Shown here piece after piece: positions 40,182-50,166 of a stretch of 64,000 nucleotides of DNA. The notes under the pieces are model-generated. The model was not told where the DNA came from. It ran no database searches and was given only the letters and a program-made list of their open reading frames with translations. The stretch covers positions 224,895,275 to 224,959,274 of the forward strand of contig NC_133649.1 of assembly GCF_009905375.1 (NCBI RefSeq), given 5' to 3'. This stretch comes from Apium graveolens (lineage: Eukaryota; Streptophyta; Magnoliopsida; Apiales; Apiaceae). Position numbers and translations under genes: made by a program. Positions within the stretch are counted from its first letter, which is position 1; every line of letters begins with the position of its first letter.

Positions 40182-40651
40182 CTAAGTGTAGCATGTAGTG
40201 TTTACAGCCTCAGCCCAAAAATAAGTTGATAACTTTGATTCTTCTAGCATGGTTCTAGTTGCTTTAATCAATGATCTATTCTTTCTCTCAACCACTTCAT
40301 TTTGTTGAGGTGTCCTTACAGCTGAGAACTCATGCATGATTCCATTTTCTTCACAGAATAACCTCATAGTAGAATTCTTGACCTCGGTTTCATTGTCACT
40401 CATAATTCTTCTTACTTTGAGATCAGGATGGTTGTTGACTTGCCTTATATGATTGAAAATGATTTTACTAGCTTCATCTTTAGATCCAAGAAATATGTCC
40501 ATGATAATTTTGAAAAATCATCCACAATCACTAGGCAATACTTCTTATTTGAGATTGACAATACATTGACTGGTCCAAACAAATCCATGTGCAATAGTTG
40601 TAGAGGTTCATCAATTGTTGATTCAAGCTTCCTTTTGAATGATGCTTTCAC
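40182..40651 (-). pseudogene. F: integrase catalytic core (two overlapping frames)
   Basis: 40445-40651 reads LLHMDLFGPVNVLSIS and LVIVDDFSKLSWTYF (first catalytic D). After a frameshift near 40490, 40182-40502 reads RRIMSDNETEVKNSTM (second D; the usual G of DNGTEF is E) and TPQQNEVVERKNRSLI (catalytic E; N-E-V where N-G-V is usual). Both glycines next to catalytic residues are altered by G-to-A type changes. Confidence 0.75.
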
Positions 40652-40803
40652 TTGTTATCCCTTTTGACAAGCACCAAATAGTCCATCTTTTGAGAACTCA
40701 ACTTGAGGAATGCCTCTAACAAGATCTTTCCTGACCAACTCATTCATGGTCTTGAATTTCAAATGAGATAGCTTCTTGTGCCATAGCCAACTTTCATCTT
40801 GAC

Positions 40804-41178
40804 TTACTTTAATGAAAAAAAAGTAATAGAATCTGCATTTATTGAGTTAAAGTCAGCTAGGTACACATTTCCTTTCCTAACTCCAGTAAGGACCACTTTG
40901 TTATTTTTCTTGAAGGTAACAACACATGCTTCAGTTGTGAAAGTAACAGTGACACTCAAAAGATTGTGTTTGAGTCCATCAACTAGGGTAACTTCTTCAA
41001 TGATGACATTCTCTATTAATATCAAGCCATATCTCATAATATATCCTTTGTTGTCATCTCCAAAGGTAATGCTTGGGCCAGCTCTCTCCTTGAACTCAGT
41101 GAGCAGGGTAGAATCTCCAACCATGTGCATTGAGCAACCACTGTCTAGATACCAAAGATTCTTTTTATTTCCCTGCAC
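40804..41178 (-). pseudogene. F: protease
   Basis: 124 codons opening with GTG: NLWYLDSGCSMHMVGDSTLL keeps the D-S-G. GPSITFGDDNKGYIM and VDGLKHNLLSV follow. It starts in the -1 frame relative to the gag end (WVPKST then TAA), as in element B. The zinc/pre-integrase region downstream (40652-40803) is broken. Confidence 0.8.
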
Positions 41179-41284
41179 ATATCAAAACCAAATTAAGTTG
41201 ATTTTGGTACCCAAGTTTCCTTGGGTCCAGCCTTGTTACCCTTTTTCTTAGGCTTCTAATTCTTTCCATATTAGACTTAGGTGA

Positions 41285-41581
41285 CTATAAATCAACATTT
41301 GTCTTATGAGTAGGACTTTGAAACCCTTGATCACTTATACAATTATCAGGCATATTGTGATTGACATGGTATGGCAAAGATTGTGCAAACATGTTATTCC
41401 AGTAAGGCATGCTAAATGGTATTTGGGGCATATCAAATGCAGTATAATAAGGATTGTGTGGAGATGGCATATTAGCATAATGTGCAGATATATTTTGTGC
41501 AGGCATAACAGGAAAAGCATGCATGGGCGATATGGGCATGTTGGGAAAAGATAGAGGTGCAGAAATGGGTGCATGTGTCAC
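41285..41581 (-). pseudogene. F: gag Met/Pro/His-rich tail
   Basis: 98 codons of low complexity (SFPNMPISPMHAFPVMP, SMPYWNNMFAQSLPYHV), the counterpart of B's 26226-26804 tail. The knuckle upstream (41582-41704) reads as CVKCGSVNHLST in a broken frame. Role of the tail unknown. Confidence 0.6.
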
Positions 41582-41704
41582 AAACTTGCAATTAGTAGAT
41601 AAATGATTAACACTACCACACTTAACACATGTCTTTCTAGGTGCATACTTATCGAGTGTGTAGTTATTGTGTTTTTTAATCCCTACTTTCCCATTCCTAT
41701 TATT

Positions 41705-42775
41705 TTACCTTTTTGAATATGCCTTTACCTCAATCTTCTCCAATCTGTCACTCAACTGCTTCATTGACAGATGCCCCACATTCACTCTGCTTGCATATTT
41801 GGCTTTTCTTAATTCCCCTTGAACAAAGTTCTTTGTAACTGAACCATATTTCTCATTCAAATTTTCTAGCTTTCCTTTGCTAATGGTCTTTTTCTCATTC
41901 AACCGATGAGAGTCAATTTTCAACGGATGAGCTTTGTCTTTCGACGGATAAGCTTCATCATCCGTTGATTCAACATCCGTTGAAAGACCATTAACCAACT
42001 CTTGGTCCAGTTTCTTCTTGTTCTTTTTCCAGGCTTCTTCATAGAAAGACTCGATTCCTTGAACTTTGGCAATTTGGGCACTTACATCCCTTGATGATTT
42101 CCAGGCCTTGATCACTTCTTGCTCACCTTCAAACTGCTTTCTCAAGATCTCTTCTTTCTTTAAAGATTCAGTTAATTCATCATTGGCAATATTACAATCT
42201 ATTTTCAATTTCTCAAACTCAATGAATTGAGTTTCTAACATAGCATTTCTATCACTCAAAAACACATTATTCTCTTTAATTCTATTGTTTTCTTTAGTGA
42301 GTGATTTTATTGTGACACACAAGTGATACAATTCAATAGACATGTCATTTATAACATCATTGCATTCATCTTTAGAAAGGTGTGCTAGGTTTGTAGTGAT
42401 TACCGGATTGCTTGAAATACTGACTTCTATATCACCTGACTTGGTCATTAGGGCTAGGTTGATATAATTCATGTCTTCATATGCTTCCTCACCATCAGCT
42501 GCCCAATCACTTTGTTGAGTAATAAAAGCATTTTCCTTTTGTTTGATCAATTCAAAGTATTTCTTTTTATAATCCACAGGCTCAAACTTTCTCTTTTTTG
42601 AGCTAGGATTTCTGCACTCATTGGCAAAGTGACCATTCATCCCACATTTGAAACATTTGAATTTATCTTTATCAATCATGTTTTTGTTGGATTTTGCAGC
42701 TCCAAGATTTCTCTTGAATTTGAGTTTTACGAACCTTTTTGACAGAAAGGCCAGATGCTCATCAATATCATCCAT
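41705..42775 (-). CDS. F: gag nucleocapsid and coiled-coil region
   Basis: 356 codons, the longest intact frame of F: FLSKRFVKLKFKRNLG, zinc knuckle CFKCGMNGHFANEC, then KKYFELIKQKENAFITQQ and a coiled coil (CVTIKSLTKENNRIKEN, ELTESLKKEEILRKQFE). The segment at 41900-41985 encodes AYPSKDKAHPLKID units through five CAACGGATG/TCGACGGATAA motifs. It shows what the frameshifted B region looked like. Confidence 0.75.
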   Translation of the reverse strand: MDDIDEHLAFLSKRFVKLKFKRNLGAAKSNKNMIDKDKFKCFKCGMNGHFANECRNPSSKKRKFEPVDYKKKYFELIKQKENAFITQQSDWAADGEEAYEDMNYINLALMTKSGDIEVSISSNPVITTNLAHLSKDECNDVINDMSIELYHLCVTIKSLTKENNRIKENNVFLSDRNAMLETQFIEFEKLKIDCNIANDELTESLKKEEILRKQFEGEQEVIKAWKSSRDVSAQIAKVQGIESFYEEAWKKNKKKLDQELVNGLSTDVESTDDEAYPSKDKAHPLKIDSHRLNEKKTISKGKLENLNEKYGSVTKNFVQGELRKAKYASRVNVGHLSMKQLSDRLEKIEVKAYSKR

Positions 42776-43255
42776 TTGATCCTAGCTTGTGCAGTACCCA
42801 TCTTTGGCCACTAACCCTTTTCCCTTGCCTTCATAAACACTTGAGTTTGGTGCAGATTCAACAACTTCAACCTTCAACCTTCAACTATTTTCCTCTCTCT
42901 TGTTCAACTACTAATGCAATAGATCCACCCTTCTTTCTTCCTTTATCTAACTTCCCATCCTGCTCCATTTCGAGCTCATAGGTTTTTAAGATATCATACA
43001 GTCTCTCTAGAGTAAAGTCTTTATACTCTTAAGAATTTCCAAGAGATACTGTCATTTGCTTCTATTCTTTTGGTAGAGACCTCATGAATTTCAGATTAGA
43101 ATCTTTAGTTTGGTAGATCCTTCCATATAACTTTAAACCATTTAACAATTTTGAAATCTACTAAAAGAATCATTCAAGGATTTACCTTCCTCAAAGTGGA
43201 AGTGTTCATACTTTTGTATAAGAAGCTGCATCTTATTTTCCCTGACTTGCTTAGT
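42776..43255 (-). pseudogene. F: gag capsid, part interrupted by G
   Basis: Decayed capsid reading: the LERLYDILKTYELEMEQD region (about 42960-43020), SNLKFMRSLPKE (about 43080) and a KMQLLIQKYEHFHFEE region near 43200-43240, in more than one frame. The reading is cut at 43260 by G and resumes at 51878. Confidence 0.65.
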
Positions 43256-43260
43256 TCACT
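43256..43260. repeat. Target site duplication of element G, left copy (TCACT)
   Basis: TCACT precedes TGAAGGG at 43261 and recurs at 51873-51877. Confidence 0.92.
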
Positions 43261-44968
43261 TGAAGGGTTTTTAGCACATAAACGCAGCGAAAACGTAAAT
43301 TTAATCTTAAAAAAAACCGAAACCCTCCGCAGGATCCATGCGAAAAATAATATTTAATTCATAGTTCAGTGTGTTTACCTTAAGAAGCTTTACGTTAATG
43401 GAAAGATGGAGGTCTTTAATAGCGATCCAAGAACGATGAACGGAGATCCTTAGCAGCTGCTCCTCAAGTGTGAAGCACTCCACCGGTATCCCCCAAGAAA
43501 ACGATGTAATGAAGGAAGAGGAGATGGAGAGAATTAGGGTTTTGTAAATCTTTTTGGTTGAGGCAAAAATAGGGTTTATAATAGTATATTTATAGGCAAA
43601 ATTTTCTGCTGCAAATTTTCCCATAAAATATTATTATTATTAACCCTTTATTATTCTCACTAATAATTAAAACACCTTTTAATTATTAATCCTTTTTCTA
43701 AACTCTTTAGAAATAATTCTCTCACTTGATTTAATTTCAAAAAATTAAATTCTTAATTAATAATATTAAGAACCTTTTCTTAATTAATTTATAATCAATT
43801 AAATCTCATTTAATCAATTATTAAATTTTCCAATTAATTATTTATTTCATAAATAAATAATTATCAGCCATTATTAATTAATTCCTCCACCATTAAATCA
43901 TTCTCTTTTATGGTGTGACCCTGTAGGTTCAATATTAAGCCGGTAGTAGAAATAAATAATAATAGAAACTATTTTATCATTATTTATATAAATTCTCTAA
44001 TTCATTAAATATGATTAATTAATTAATCATATTTATTCTACATCATGAGGGATACTTCTCAGCATATCGCGACTATCCGGATAATACAAATTCACTGCTT
44101 AGAATACCAAGAACCCATTCAGTGAGTAGTTACCGTACAATTAATTCCTTCTACCCTGCAATGTCATGATTAAATATAAGGCATAGAACTTGTGTCAAGC
44201 CTATCTTATTTAATCACTTGATTTCCCATTCACTATGCTTAGTTTTATTTAATGTAAATTAGAAACTCCTTTCTAATTTCATTCACTCTGGCCAGAGTTT
44301 CCTGAACTAACATAAGTGGATCAGCATTGAACATTCTCTTCCTTCACTGGAAGGGGTAGATCCTTTATTGATCATACACTATCTTCGTGTACAAATTCCT
44401 ATACCCAGTAGAGCCCTTATAATTGTCCCTTGAGACTAAGAACTAAACCAAAGCATAGTTCAGTGTACACAAGATGACTATGATGACCTCAAGTCTAAGG
44501 ATACTTGTACAACTATCACTATATGAACAACTGCTGATACGTGAGTGAACTCCATCAGTTGTTCAGCTGTGTGAGTCATATTCAATGAACTTATTCTATA
44601 ATAAGCACCTACATACTAGCTATAGTGTCACCACACAAATGTCTATGAGAACAGACATCCTTCATAATGAAGCAAGCATAGTATGTACCGATCTTTGCGG
44701 ATTATTAATTACCAGTTAATAATCCTACGACCAGGAACTATTTAAGTTTAGAGTTATCATCTTTTAGGTCTCATTATTATGATCTCATCACAATCCATAA
44801 AAAGCTTTACTCTAAACTGTGGTATATCTTATTTAAACATTTAAATAGATAGAGCCCGCAATAAATACAAAACAAGCCTTTTATTAATATCAATGAAATC
44901 AAAATAGATTACATAAAAATTATTCCTAAATCCTCATACATGATTGGAGTTAGGACATATCTCTTTCA
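43261..44968 (-). repeat. Element G 3' LTR (1708 bp)
   Basis: Plus-strand ends are TGAAGGGTTT and ATCTCTTTCA, matching 50167-51872. TATAAATATA lies on the minus strand at 43585-43594. Strongly AT-rich (43620-44060), no coding sequence. The terminal pair is TG/CA. Confidence 0.93.
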
Positions 44969-44982
44969 ATCTCCCACTTGTA
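44969..44982 (-). other. Element G polypurine tract
   Basis: Minus strand ACAAGTGGGAGAT abuts the 3' LTR start TGAAAGAGAT. Confidence 0.82.
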
Positions 44983-45540
44983 CTAAAGCCAATCACTCTG
45001 GTATCTAATACCCATCTTGTCTTTCTGACGATCAAAGTGACTCTGAGAAAGTGGCTTTATGAGTGGGTCTGCTACGTTGTTATGTGTGTCAACTCTCTCG
45101 ACGTTGACATCTCCTCTTTCAACAATCTCCCTAATCAGATGAAAGCACCGCATGACATGTTTGGAATTTTTATGAGACCTAGGTTCCTTGGCTTGTGCTA
45201 TTGTTGCGTTGTTATCACAATACAACACAATAGGCTCTTCAATGCTAGGAACAACTCCCAACTCAGAAACAAATTTCCTCATCCAAACGGCTTCTTTTGC
45301 AGCCTCACTTGCAGCTATATATTCTGCTTCCGCTGTGGAGTCAGCCGTTGTAGACTGTTTGGAACTCTTCCAACTAATCGCACCACCATTCAGAATAAAC
45401 ACGTACCCTGACATGGATTTGCTATCACTTTCTGATTGAAAACTAGAGTCAGTATAACCCTCTATTTTCAACTCAGATTCACCGCCAAAAACAAGAAAAA
45501 TGTCCTGAGTCCTTTGCAAGTACTTAAGGATGTTTTTCAC
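44983..45540 (-). CDS. G: RNase H
   Basis: 185 codons: KNILKYLQRTQDIFLVFG, GYTDSSFQSESDSKSMSG (first catalytic Asp), GGAISWKSSKQSTTADST, AEAEYIAASEAAKEAVWM, VLYCDNNATIAQAKEP and NVADPLIKPLSQSHFDRQ. Catalytic residues are present. The upstream RT ORF is in the same frame, separated by TAG (CAG type). Confidence 0.9.
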   Translation of the reverse strand: MKNILKYLQRTQDIFLVFGGESELKIEGYTDSSFQSESDSKSMSGYVFILNGGAISWKSSKQSTTADSTAEAEYIAASEAAKEAVWMRKFVSELGVVPSIEEPIVLYCDNNATIAQAKEPRSHKNSKHVMRCFHLIREIVERGDVNVERVDTHNNVADPLIKPLSQSHFDRQKDKMGIRYQSDWL

Positions 45541-45570
45541 TGCTTTCCAGTGGTCTTCACCTGGATTGGA

Positions 45571-45972
45571 CTAATATCTGCCCGTCACACTAATTGAATA
45601 AGCAACATCAGGCCTTGTACACAACATCGCGTACATGATAGATCCTATTATTGAAGCATAAGGAATCTTACTCATACGTTCTCTTTCCTCAGGTGTCTTA
45701 GGAGACATTTTTTCGGAAAGGGACACTCCATGGCTCATCGGTATGAGACCTATTTTGGAGTTTTCCATGCTAAACCTTTTAAGCACTTTCTGGATGTATG
45801 TACCCTGGGTAAGACCTATCATTCTTCTAGATCTATCTCTATAGATCTTCATACCGAGAATGTAGGATGCTTCTCCAAAGTCCTTCATGGTGAAGTTCTT
45901 TGATAGCCATACTTTGACTGATTGTAGCATCGGTATATCATTTCCTATAAGAAGTATGTCATCCACATACAA
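45571..45972 (-). CDS. G: RT catalytic and thumb part
   Basis: 133 codons beginning at the active site MYVDDILLIGNDIPML (intact YVDD), then WLSKNFTMKDFGEASYIL, LTQGTYIQKVLKRFSM and YASIIGSIMYAMLCTRPDV. The methionine is internal. The reading upstream (45973-46113) continues in the same frame to a TGA at the end of 46114-47409. Confidence 0.9.
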   Translation of the reverse strand: MYVDDILLIGNDIPMLQSVKVWLSKNFTMKDFGEASYILGMKIYRDRSRRMIGLTQGTYIQKVLKRFSMENSKIGLIPMSHGVSLSEKMSPKTPEERERMSKIPYASIIGSIMYAMLCTRPDVAYSISVTGRY

Positions 45973-46113
45973 TAAAAGAAATGTTACCGCGCTCCCACTA
46001 ACCTTCTTGTAGACACATGGTTCATCTATGTTTTTGATAAAACCAAACTCTTTGATTGTCTCATTAAAACAGATGTTCCATCTACGAGAAGCTTGCCTTA
46101 AACCATATATGGT

Positions 46114-47409
46114 TCACAGCAGCTTACACACTAGGTGTTCATTTCCCTTAGAAAGAAAACCCTCTGGCTGTGTCATATACACTTCCTCCTCACGTTCCCC
46201 ATTGAGGAAGGCCGTTTTCACGTCCATTTGCCAGATCTCATAGTCGTAGTAAGCAGCAATCGCAAGCAAAATCTGAATTGATTTTAACAGGGCTACAGGC
46301 GAAAAAGTTTCATCAAAGTCAATCCCTTGCCTTTGTTTGAATCCTTTTGCCATGAGCCTGGCCTTATAGGTCTCCACCTGGCCATCTGCTCCAATTTTTC
46401 TTTTGTATACCCACTTGCACCCAATAGGCTTAACACCTTCAGGCGCCTCAACCAGAGTCCATACTTGGTTAATATACATAGATTCCATTTCGGATTTCAT
46501 GGCACTATGCCATTTCTCTGAGTCAACACTACTCATAGCCTCATTATAGGTCACAGGGTCGTCATCATCAATGATTGACAACTCATTGTCATTCTCAATG
46601 ACAAGGCCATAATACCTCTCAGGTTGGCAAGACACTCTCCCTGTCCTACGAATGGGCTGTTCCACAGAAGGTTGTTCAGTCTGAACAGGTGTTTCCACTT
46701 GATTCGTAGTAGTTTGTGCTTCTTGAACTTCATCAAGTTCAATTTTGCTCCCACTGTTTCCTTCAAGGATAAACTCCTTTTCCAAGAAGGTAGCATGTCT
46801 GGAGACAAACACCCGATGATCGGTGTAAAAGTAATACCCCAAAGTCTCTTTAGGATATCCCACAAAATTACATTTTACGGATCCAGATTCCAGCTTATCT
46901 GGGTCAACTTTCTTGACATAAGCTGGACATCCCCAAATCTTAACGTGTTTAAGACTCGGTTTCCTTTCTTTCCATATCTCATATGGTGTTTGAGGAATAG
47001 ATTTGGAAGGCACCTTATTCAGTAAATATGTTGAGGTTTCCAATGCATAACTCCATAGGAATACTGGAAGATTCGCATAGCTCATCATGGACCGAACCAT
47101 GTCTAACAAAGTTCGATTTCTCCTTTCAGATACCCCATTTAACTGTGGAGTATATGGAGGAGTCCACTGGGAGACTATACCATTTTCTTTGAGATAATCT
47201 AGAAACTCTCCATTCAAGTATTCACCACCTCGATCTGATCGAAGAGTTATAATACTGTGTTTGGTTTGTTTCTCCACTTCATGTTTATATTCTTTGAACT
47301 TTTCAAAGGCTTCAGACTTGTGTTTCATCAAATACACATATCCAAATCTAGATCTATCATCTATGAAAGTAATGAAGTACGAAAATCCACCCATGGCTTG
47401 CGTAGACAT
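46114..47409 (-). CDS. G: integrase core to RT fingers
   Basis: 431 codons: ITFIDDRSRFGYVYLMK (D), TLRSDRGGEYLNGEFL (D), YTPQLNGVSERRNRTLL (E), WGCPAYVKKVDPDKLE and FVGYPKETLGYYFY. An acidic linker follows, then RT: KSEMESMYINQVWTLVE, KARLMAKGFKQRQGIDF and WQMDVKTAFLNGEREEE. It stops at TGA (CGA type) directly before TIYGLRQAS, in the same frame as the RT ORF. Confidence 0.92.
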   Translation of the reverse strand: MSTQAMGGFSYFITFIDDRSRFGYVYLMKHKSEAFEKFKEYKHEVEKQTKHSIITLRSDRGGEYLNGEFLDYLKENGIVSQWTPPYTPQLNGVSERRNRTLLDMVRSMMSYANLPVFLWSYALETSTYLLNKVPSKSIPQTPYEIWKERKPSLKHVKIWGCPAYVKKVDPDKLESGSVKCNFVGYPKETLGYYFYTDHRVFVSRHATFLEKEFILEGNSGSKIELDEVQEAQTTTNQVETPVQTEQPSVEQPIRRTGRVSCQPERYYGLVIENDNELSIIDDDDPVTYNEAMSSVDSEKWHSAMKSEMESMYINQVWTLVEAPEGVKPIGCKWVYKRKIGADGQVETYKARLMAKGFKQRQGIDFDETFSPVALLKSIQILLAIAAYYDYEIWQMDVKTAFLNGEREEEVYMTQPEGFLSKGNEHLVCKLL

Positions 47410-48242
47410 TGGTCCACATACACTGTGTGTACCAATCCTAGCAAATCTGCAGCCCTCTCTCCATGTCCACTAAATGGAGATTTGGTCATTTTACCCAATA
47501 GACAAGACTCGCATGTAGGATATGATTCAAAATCAAAGGGGTCAAGTAACCCTTCCTTATGCAATGTTCGCAGTCTATTTTCACTAATATGACCTAGCCT
47601 ACAGTGCCATAAATAGGTCAGATTTTCATCATCTCGTTTTCTTTTATTAGTTTGTTCAATCTGAAGTAAATCATGCTCTACGTCACATACATACAGACCA
47701 TTATTTAAAATACCATGTCCATAAAGAACATTATCTCTAAGGATAGAACATTCATTATTCTTAATAATAAATGAAAAACCATCCAAATCCAACATAGGAA
47801 TAGAAACAATATTCCTCACAATAGAGGGAACGTAATAACAATTATTCAAAATAATAGTCTTGCCCGTAGGCATATGTAGACTAAATGATCCTACAGATAT
47901 GGCCGCAACCCTTGCTCCATTGCCCATATGTAGAATCACCTCATCTTTTTCAAGAGTCATACTTCCCTTTAGTCCTTGTAACGAATTGCAAATATGAGAA
48001 CCACAGGGGGTATCTAATATCCAAGTAGAAATTTGACCTAGTGACATATTAACTTCGATCATGAACATGCCTGAATCAGAAGCGGTAGTCTTACTACCCT
48101 TCTTCTTCTTCAATTCTGCAAGGTAAACCTTGTAGTTCCTCTTCCAGTGCCCCAACTTGTTACAGTAAAAACAAACACCTAAATTAGGACCAGTCAACTT
48201 GTGAGCATCTAGTATGCTCCGGAGTGATAGTGCAGAAGACAT
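47361..48242 (-). CDS. G: truncated gag, protease and integrase zinc region
   Basis: From ATG at 48242: the first ~19 residues are the gag start (SLRSILDAHKLTGPN). It then jumps to the zinc knuckle CFYCNKLGHWKRN; the knuckle's last Cys is Tyr (RNYK). The capsid, roughly 250 residues in relatives, is missing. The protease site reads WILDTPCGSHICNS, where the family has D-T-G-C-G. Zinc/pre-integrase: YLWHCRLGHISENRLRTL and CESCLLGKMTKSPFSG. A frameshift near 47400 leads into the integrase ORF. Confidence 0.85.
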   Translation of the reverse strand: MSSALSLRSILDAHKLTGPNLGVCFYCNKLGHWKRNYKVYLAELKKKKGSKTTASDSGMFMIEVNMSLGQISTWILDTPCGSHICNSLQGLKGSMTLEKDEVILHMGNGARVAAISVGSFSLHMPTGKTIILNNCYYVPSIVRNIVSIPMLDLDGFSFIIKNNECSILRDNVLYGHGILNNGLYVCDVEHDLLQIEQTNKRKRDDENLTYLWHCRLGHISENRLRTLHKEGLLDPFDFESYPTCESCLLGKMTKSPFSGHGERAADLLGLVHTVYVDQCLRKPWVDFRTSLLS

Positions 48243-48423
48243 GACGAATATAGTAAATCTGTAAATGATAAACACATAACAACACTTAGCAAATATTCAA
48301 TTTTATTTCAAAACACTATATGAATCGGGTCTTTATTCATAAGTGTCTCCCACTAGTTTATCTAATTTTTTTCAACCCCCTAAGTGAAAATTAAGCATTC
48401 ATAATGCTAGTGGGAATAGGAAT

Positions 48424-48766
48424 CCTACATTCCATCACACAACCTCGGCTGTGGCATGAAACGTCATGTGATGTTCAATAGGCAGAAAACTCTTGTCAAT
48501 TACATCTTATGTTATTTTCTAATATAAGTTTAGCCTCTTGAATAATTGAGTCACGGCTGTGGCACGACAAACTCAATATTCTAAGTCAAGTCTAACCCAA
48601 TATTTCGTACAATTGAATCAGTCTCCAACGACCCACAGCTATAGCACGTACCGACCTTTAGATTCTAATTCAATGTACACATCCCTATGTAATAGACAAG
48701 TATTTCTTATTTCGAAATCAAAGCCCTCGGCTGTAGCACGAAACGACAATGATTTAAAAATAAGAA
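48424..48766 (-). ncRNA. G: leader array of four stem-loops sharing one loop sequence
   Basis: The loop consensus CGGCTGTGGCACGAAACG (plus strand; the RNA is its complement) occurs at 48444, 48552, 48633 and 48725, spaced 82-108 nt. Each lies between arms that pair but differ in sequence. CATCACA/TGTGATG: 48433-48439 with 48467-48473. AATAATTGAGT/ACTCAATATT: 48541-48551 with 48571-48580. GTAC(A)ATTGAAT/ATTCAATGTAC: 48607-48618 with 48668-48678. TTCTTATTTCGAAATCA/TGATTTAAAAATAAGAA: 48704-48720 with 48750-48766, 15 of 17 paired. It lies 180-520 nt upstream of gag. A structured cis RNA; role in packaging, dimerisation or translation is a guess. Confidence 0.65.
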
Positions 48767-48788
48767 CCACTTTCTACCATGTTGGAAG

Positions 48789-48825
48789 GCTATGACCGAC
48801 ACAAGCCCGTTGTGTCATTGGCCAA
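48789..48825 (-). ncRNA. G: fifth leader hairpin with a different loop
   Basis: GACACAA-GCCCG-TTGTGTC (about 48799-48817) is a perfect 7-bp stem. It is extended imperfectly by GGCTATGAC / CATTGGCC on either side. The loop GCCCG is unrelated to the other four. Confidence 0.55.
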
Positions 48826-50153
48826 TTACTACTTTATATTATTTAATTTTAGAGGGATTATACTACGTTACAATAATAATCATATTATAAAGAGATTCTT
48901 CCTATTAAATTAAATATTTCAAATCAATAATCGATAATCAGATGATTCCCAGATCGGGTGGAGCATTGTCAAGAGGCGTCACTTAATAACCCTTTCTTAC
49001 AGATAGAAATCTGTTGTTGACAGAATCATCTTTTCTCTCAATATTGAAAATTCATATTCAATTACGTGTTTCATAAACACAAGAATCTCATGATCGTATT
49101 CATAATATTTATTGTTAAGGCAAGAAACAATTCCTATTCTAGATTTTCTAGAGCACGCCTTATATTGATTTAAGTTCACCTAAATCTATCATCGCATGGT
49201 AAACATATGCATATATCTCATGTATAAAATTAAATAAACAAGTAAATGTAAAGTGCAATAAAGTAAATGTGTTTGGTTATGGCCCCATCCTATGTGATCT
49301 TTATCAAGCTCATGATAAAGATCAAGGTCAATCTAATATGGTGATGAAAATAAATACAACTACTTATTACATAAGTCTTCTTCTTTGTTTAGACTTCTTG
49401 TATGCCTCGTCTTCTTCTTTGTATCACCTTCATTGGATAGCCTTCTTGAGTCTTTAATTACATTACATGATTGAAAGTAAAACTAATCTAATGAACTTAC
49501 AAGAATAACTCGAATTACATTCGAGATTTATGATTACAAAGATTGACGACATGCAAGTCGTATTTAAAACCAAAACCAAAACCATTACACTAAGGTCGAA
49601 AGGACATAACCATCCACCATGCTCATACAACACATAAAAGCATGTTAAAACACATAATCTGATCTTAACATATCATATTATCCATGATCTAATCATAAAA
49701 GGAAAATATGACAAAAATCATAAAAATCGGAATCAAATCAGAAAAACAAGAATCACAGTTTAAGGGCAGTAAACGACGTCAAACGCCTTACAGACGAGTC
49801 ATTGATAGCTTTATCTATCAGTTTTGTTCAGACGCTCGTTTACCTATGGAATAGGGTATTCGTTTGCGTAAATCGGACACCAGACCCAGATTTCAGCAAA
49901 TCTGTAGCAGCCAATTCAGAATTCGTATCTAATATGATTCTCATAATTAGAACAAACATAAACCATGTATATATCAGTATATATATAGATTACATAATCA
50001 TCTTATGATTATACAACTCACATGAATATCATATATTCAAAAACATACATATATAAGCATATTATATCAACATCAAATCATGGTGAATCACGTACATGCT
50101 CATATATCGAAAACAGTTAAACATATAAACGAATTAAAAACTTTTCGCAAGTA
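48826..50153 (-). other. G: remainder of the long untranslated leader
   Basis: About 1.3 kb of AT-rich sequence between the hairpins and the primer site, with no ORF above 70 codons that resembles a protein. Short AUGs are present. I see no further copies of the loop motif. Confidence 0.6.
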
Positions 50154-50165
50154 GCTCTGATGCCA
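50154..50165 (-). other. Element G primer binding site
   Basis: TGGCATCAGAGC on the minus strand, one base inside the LTR end. It differs from the usual TGGTATCAGAGC by one base. Confidence 0.88.
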
Positions 50166-50166
50166 T

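Noticed and set aside
41306..41554. His/Arg/Ile-rich plus-strand ORF (also 26340-26789)
   Set aside because: Antisense shadow of the Met/Pro/Asn-rich gag tails of F and B; composition follows from the opposite strand.
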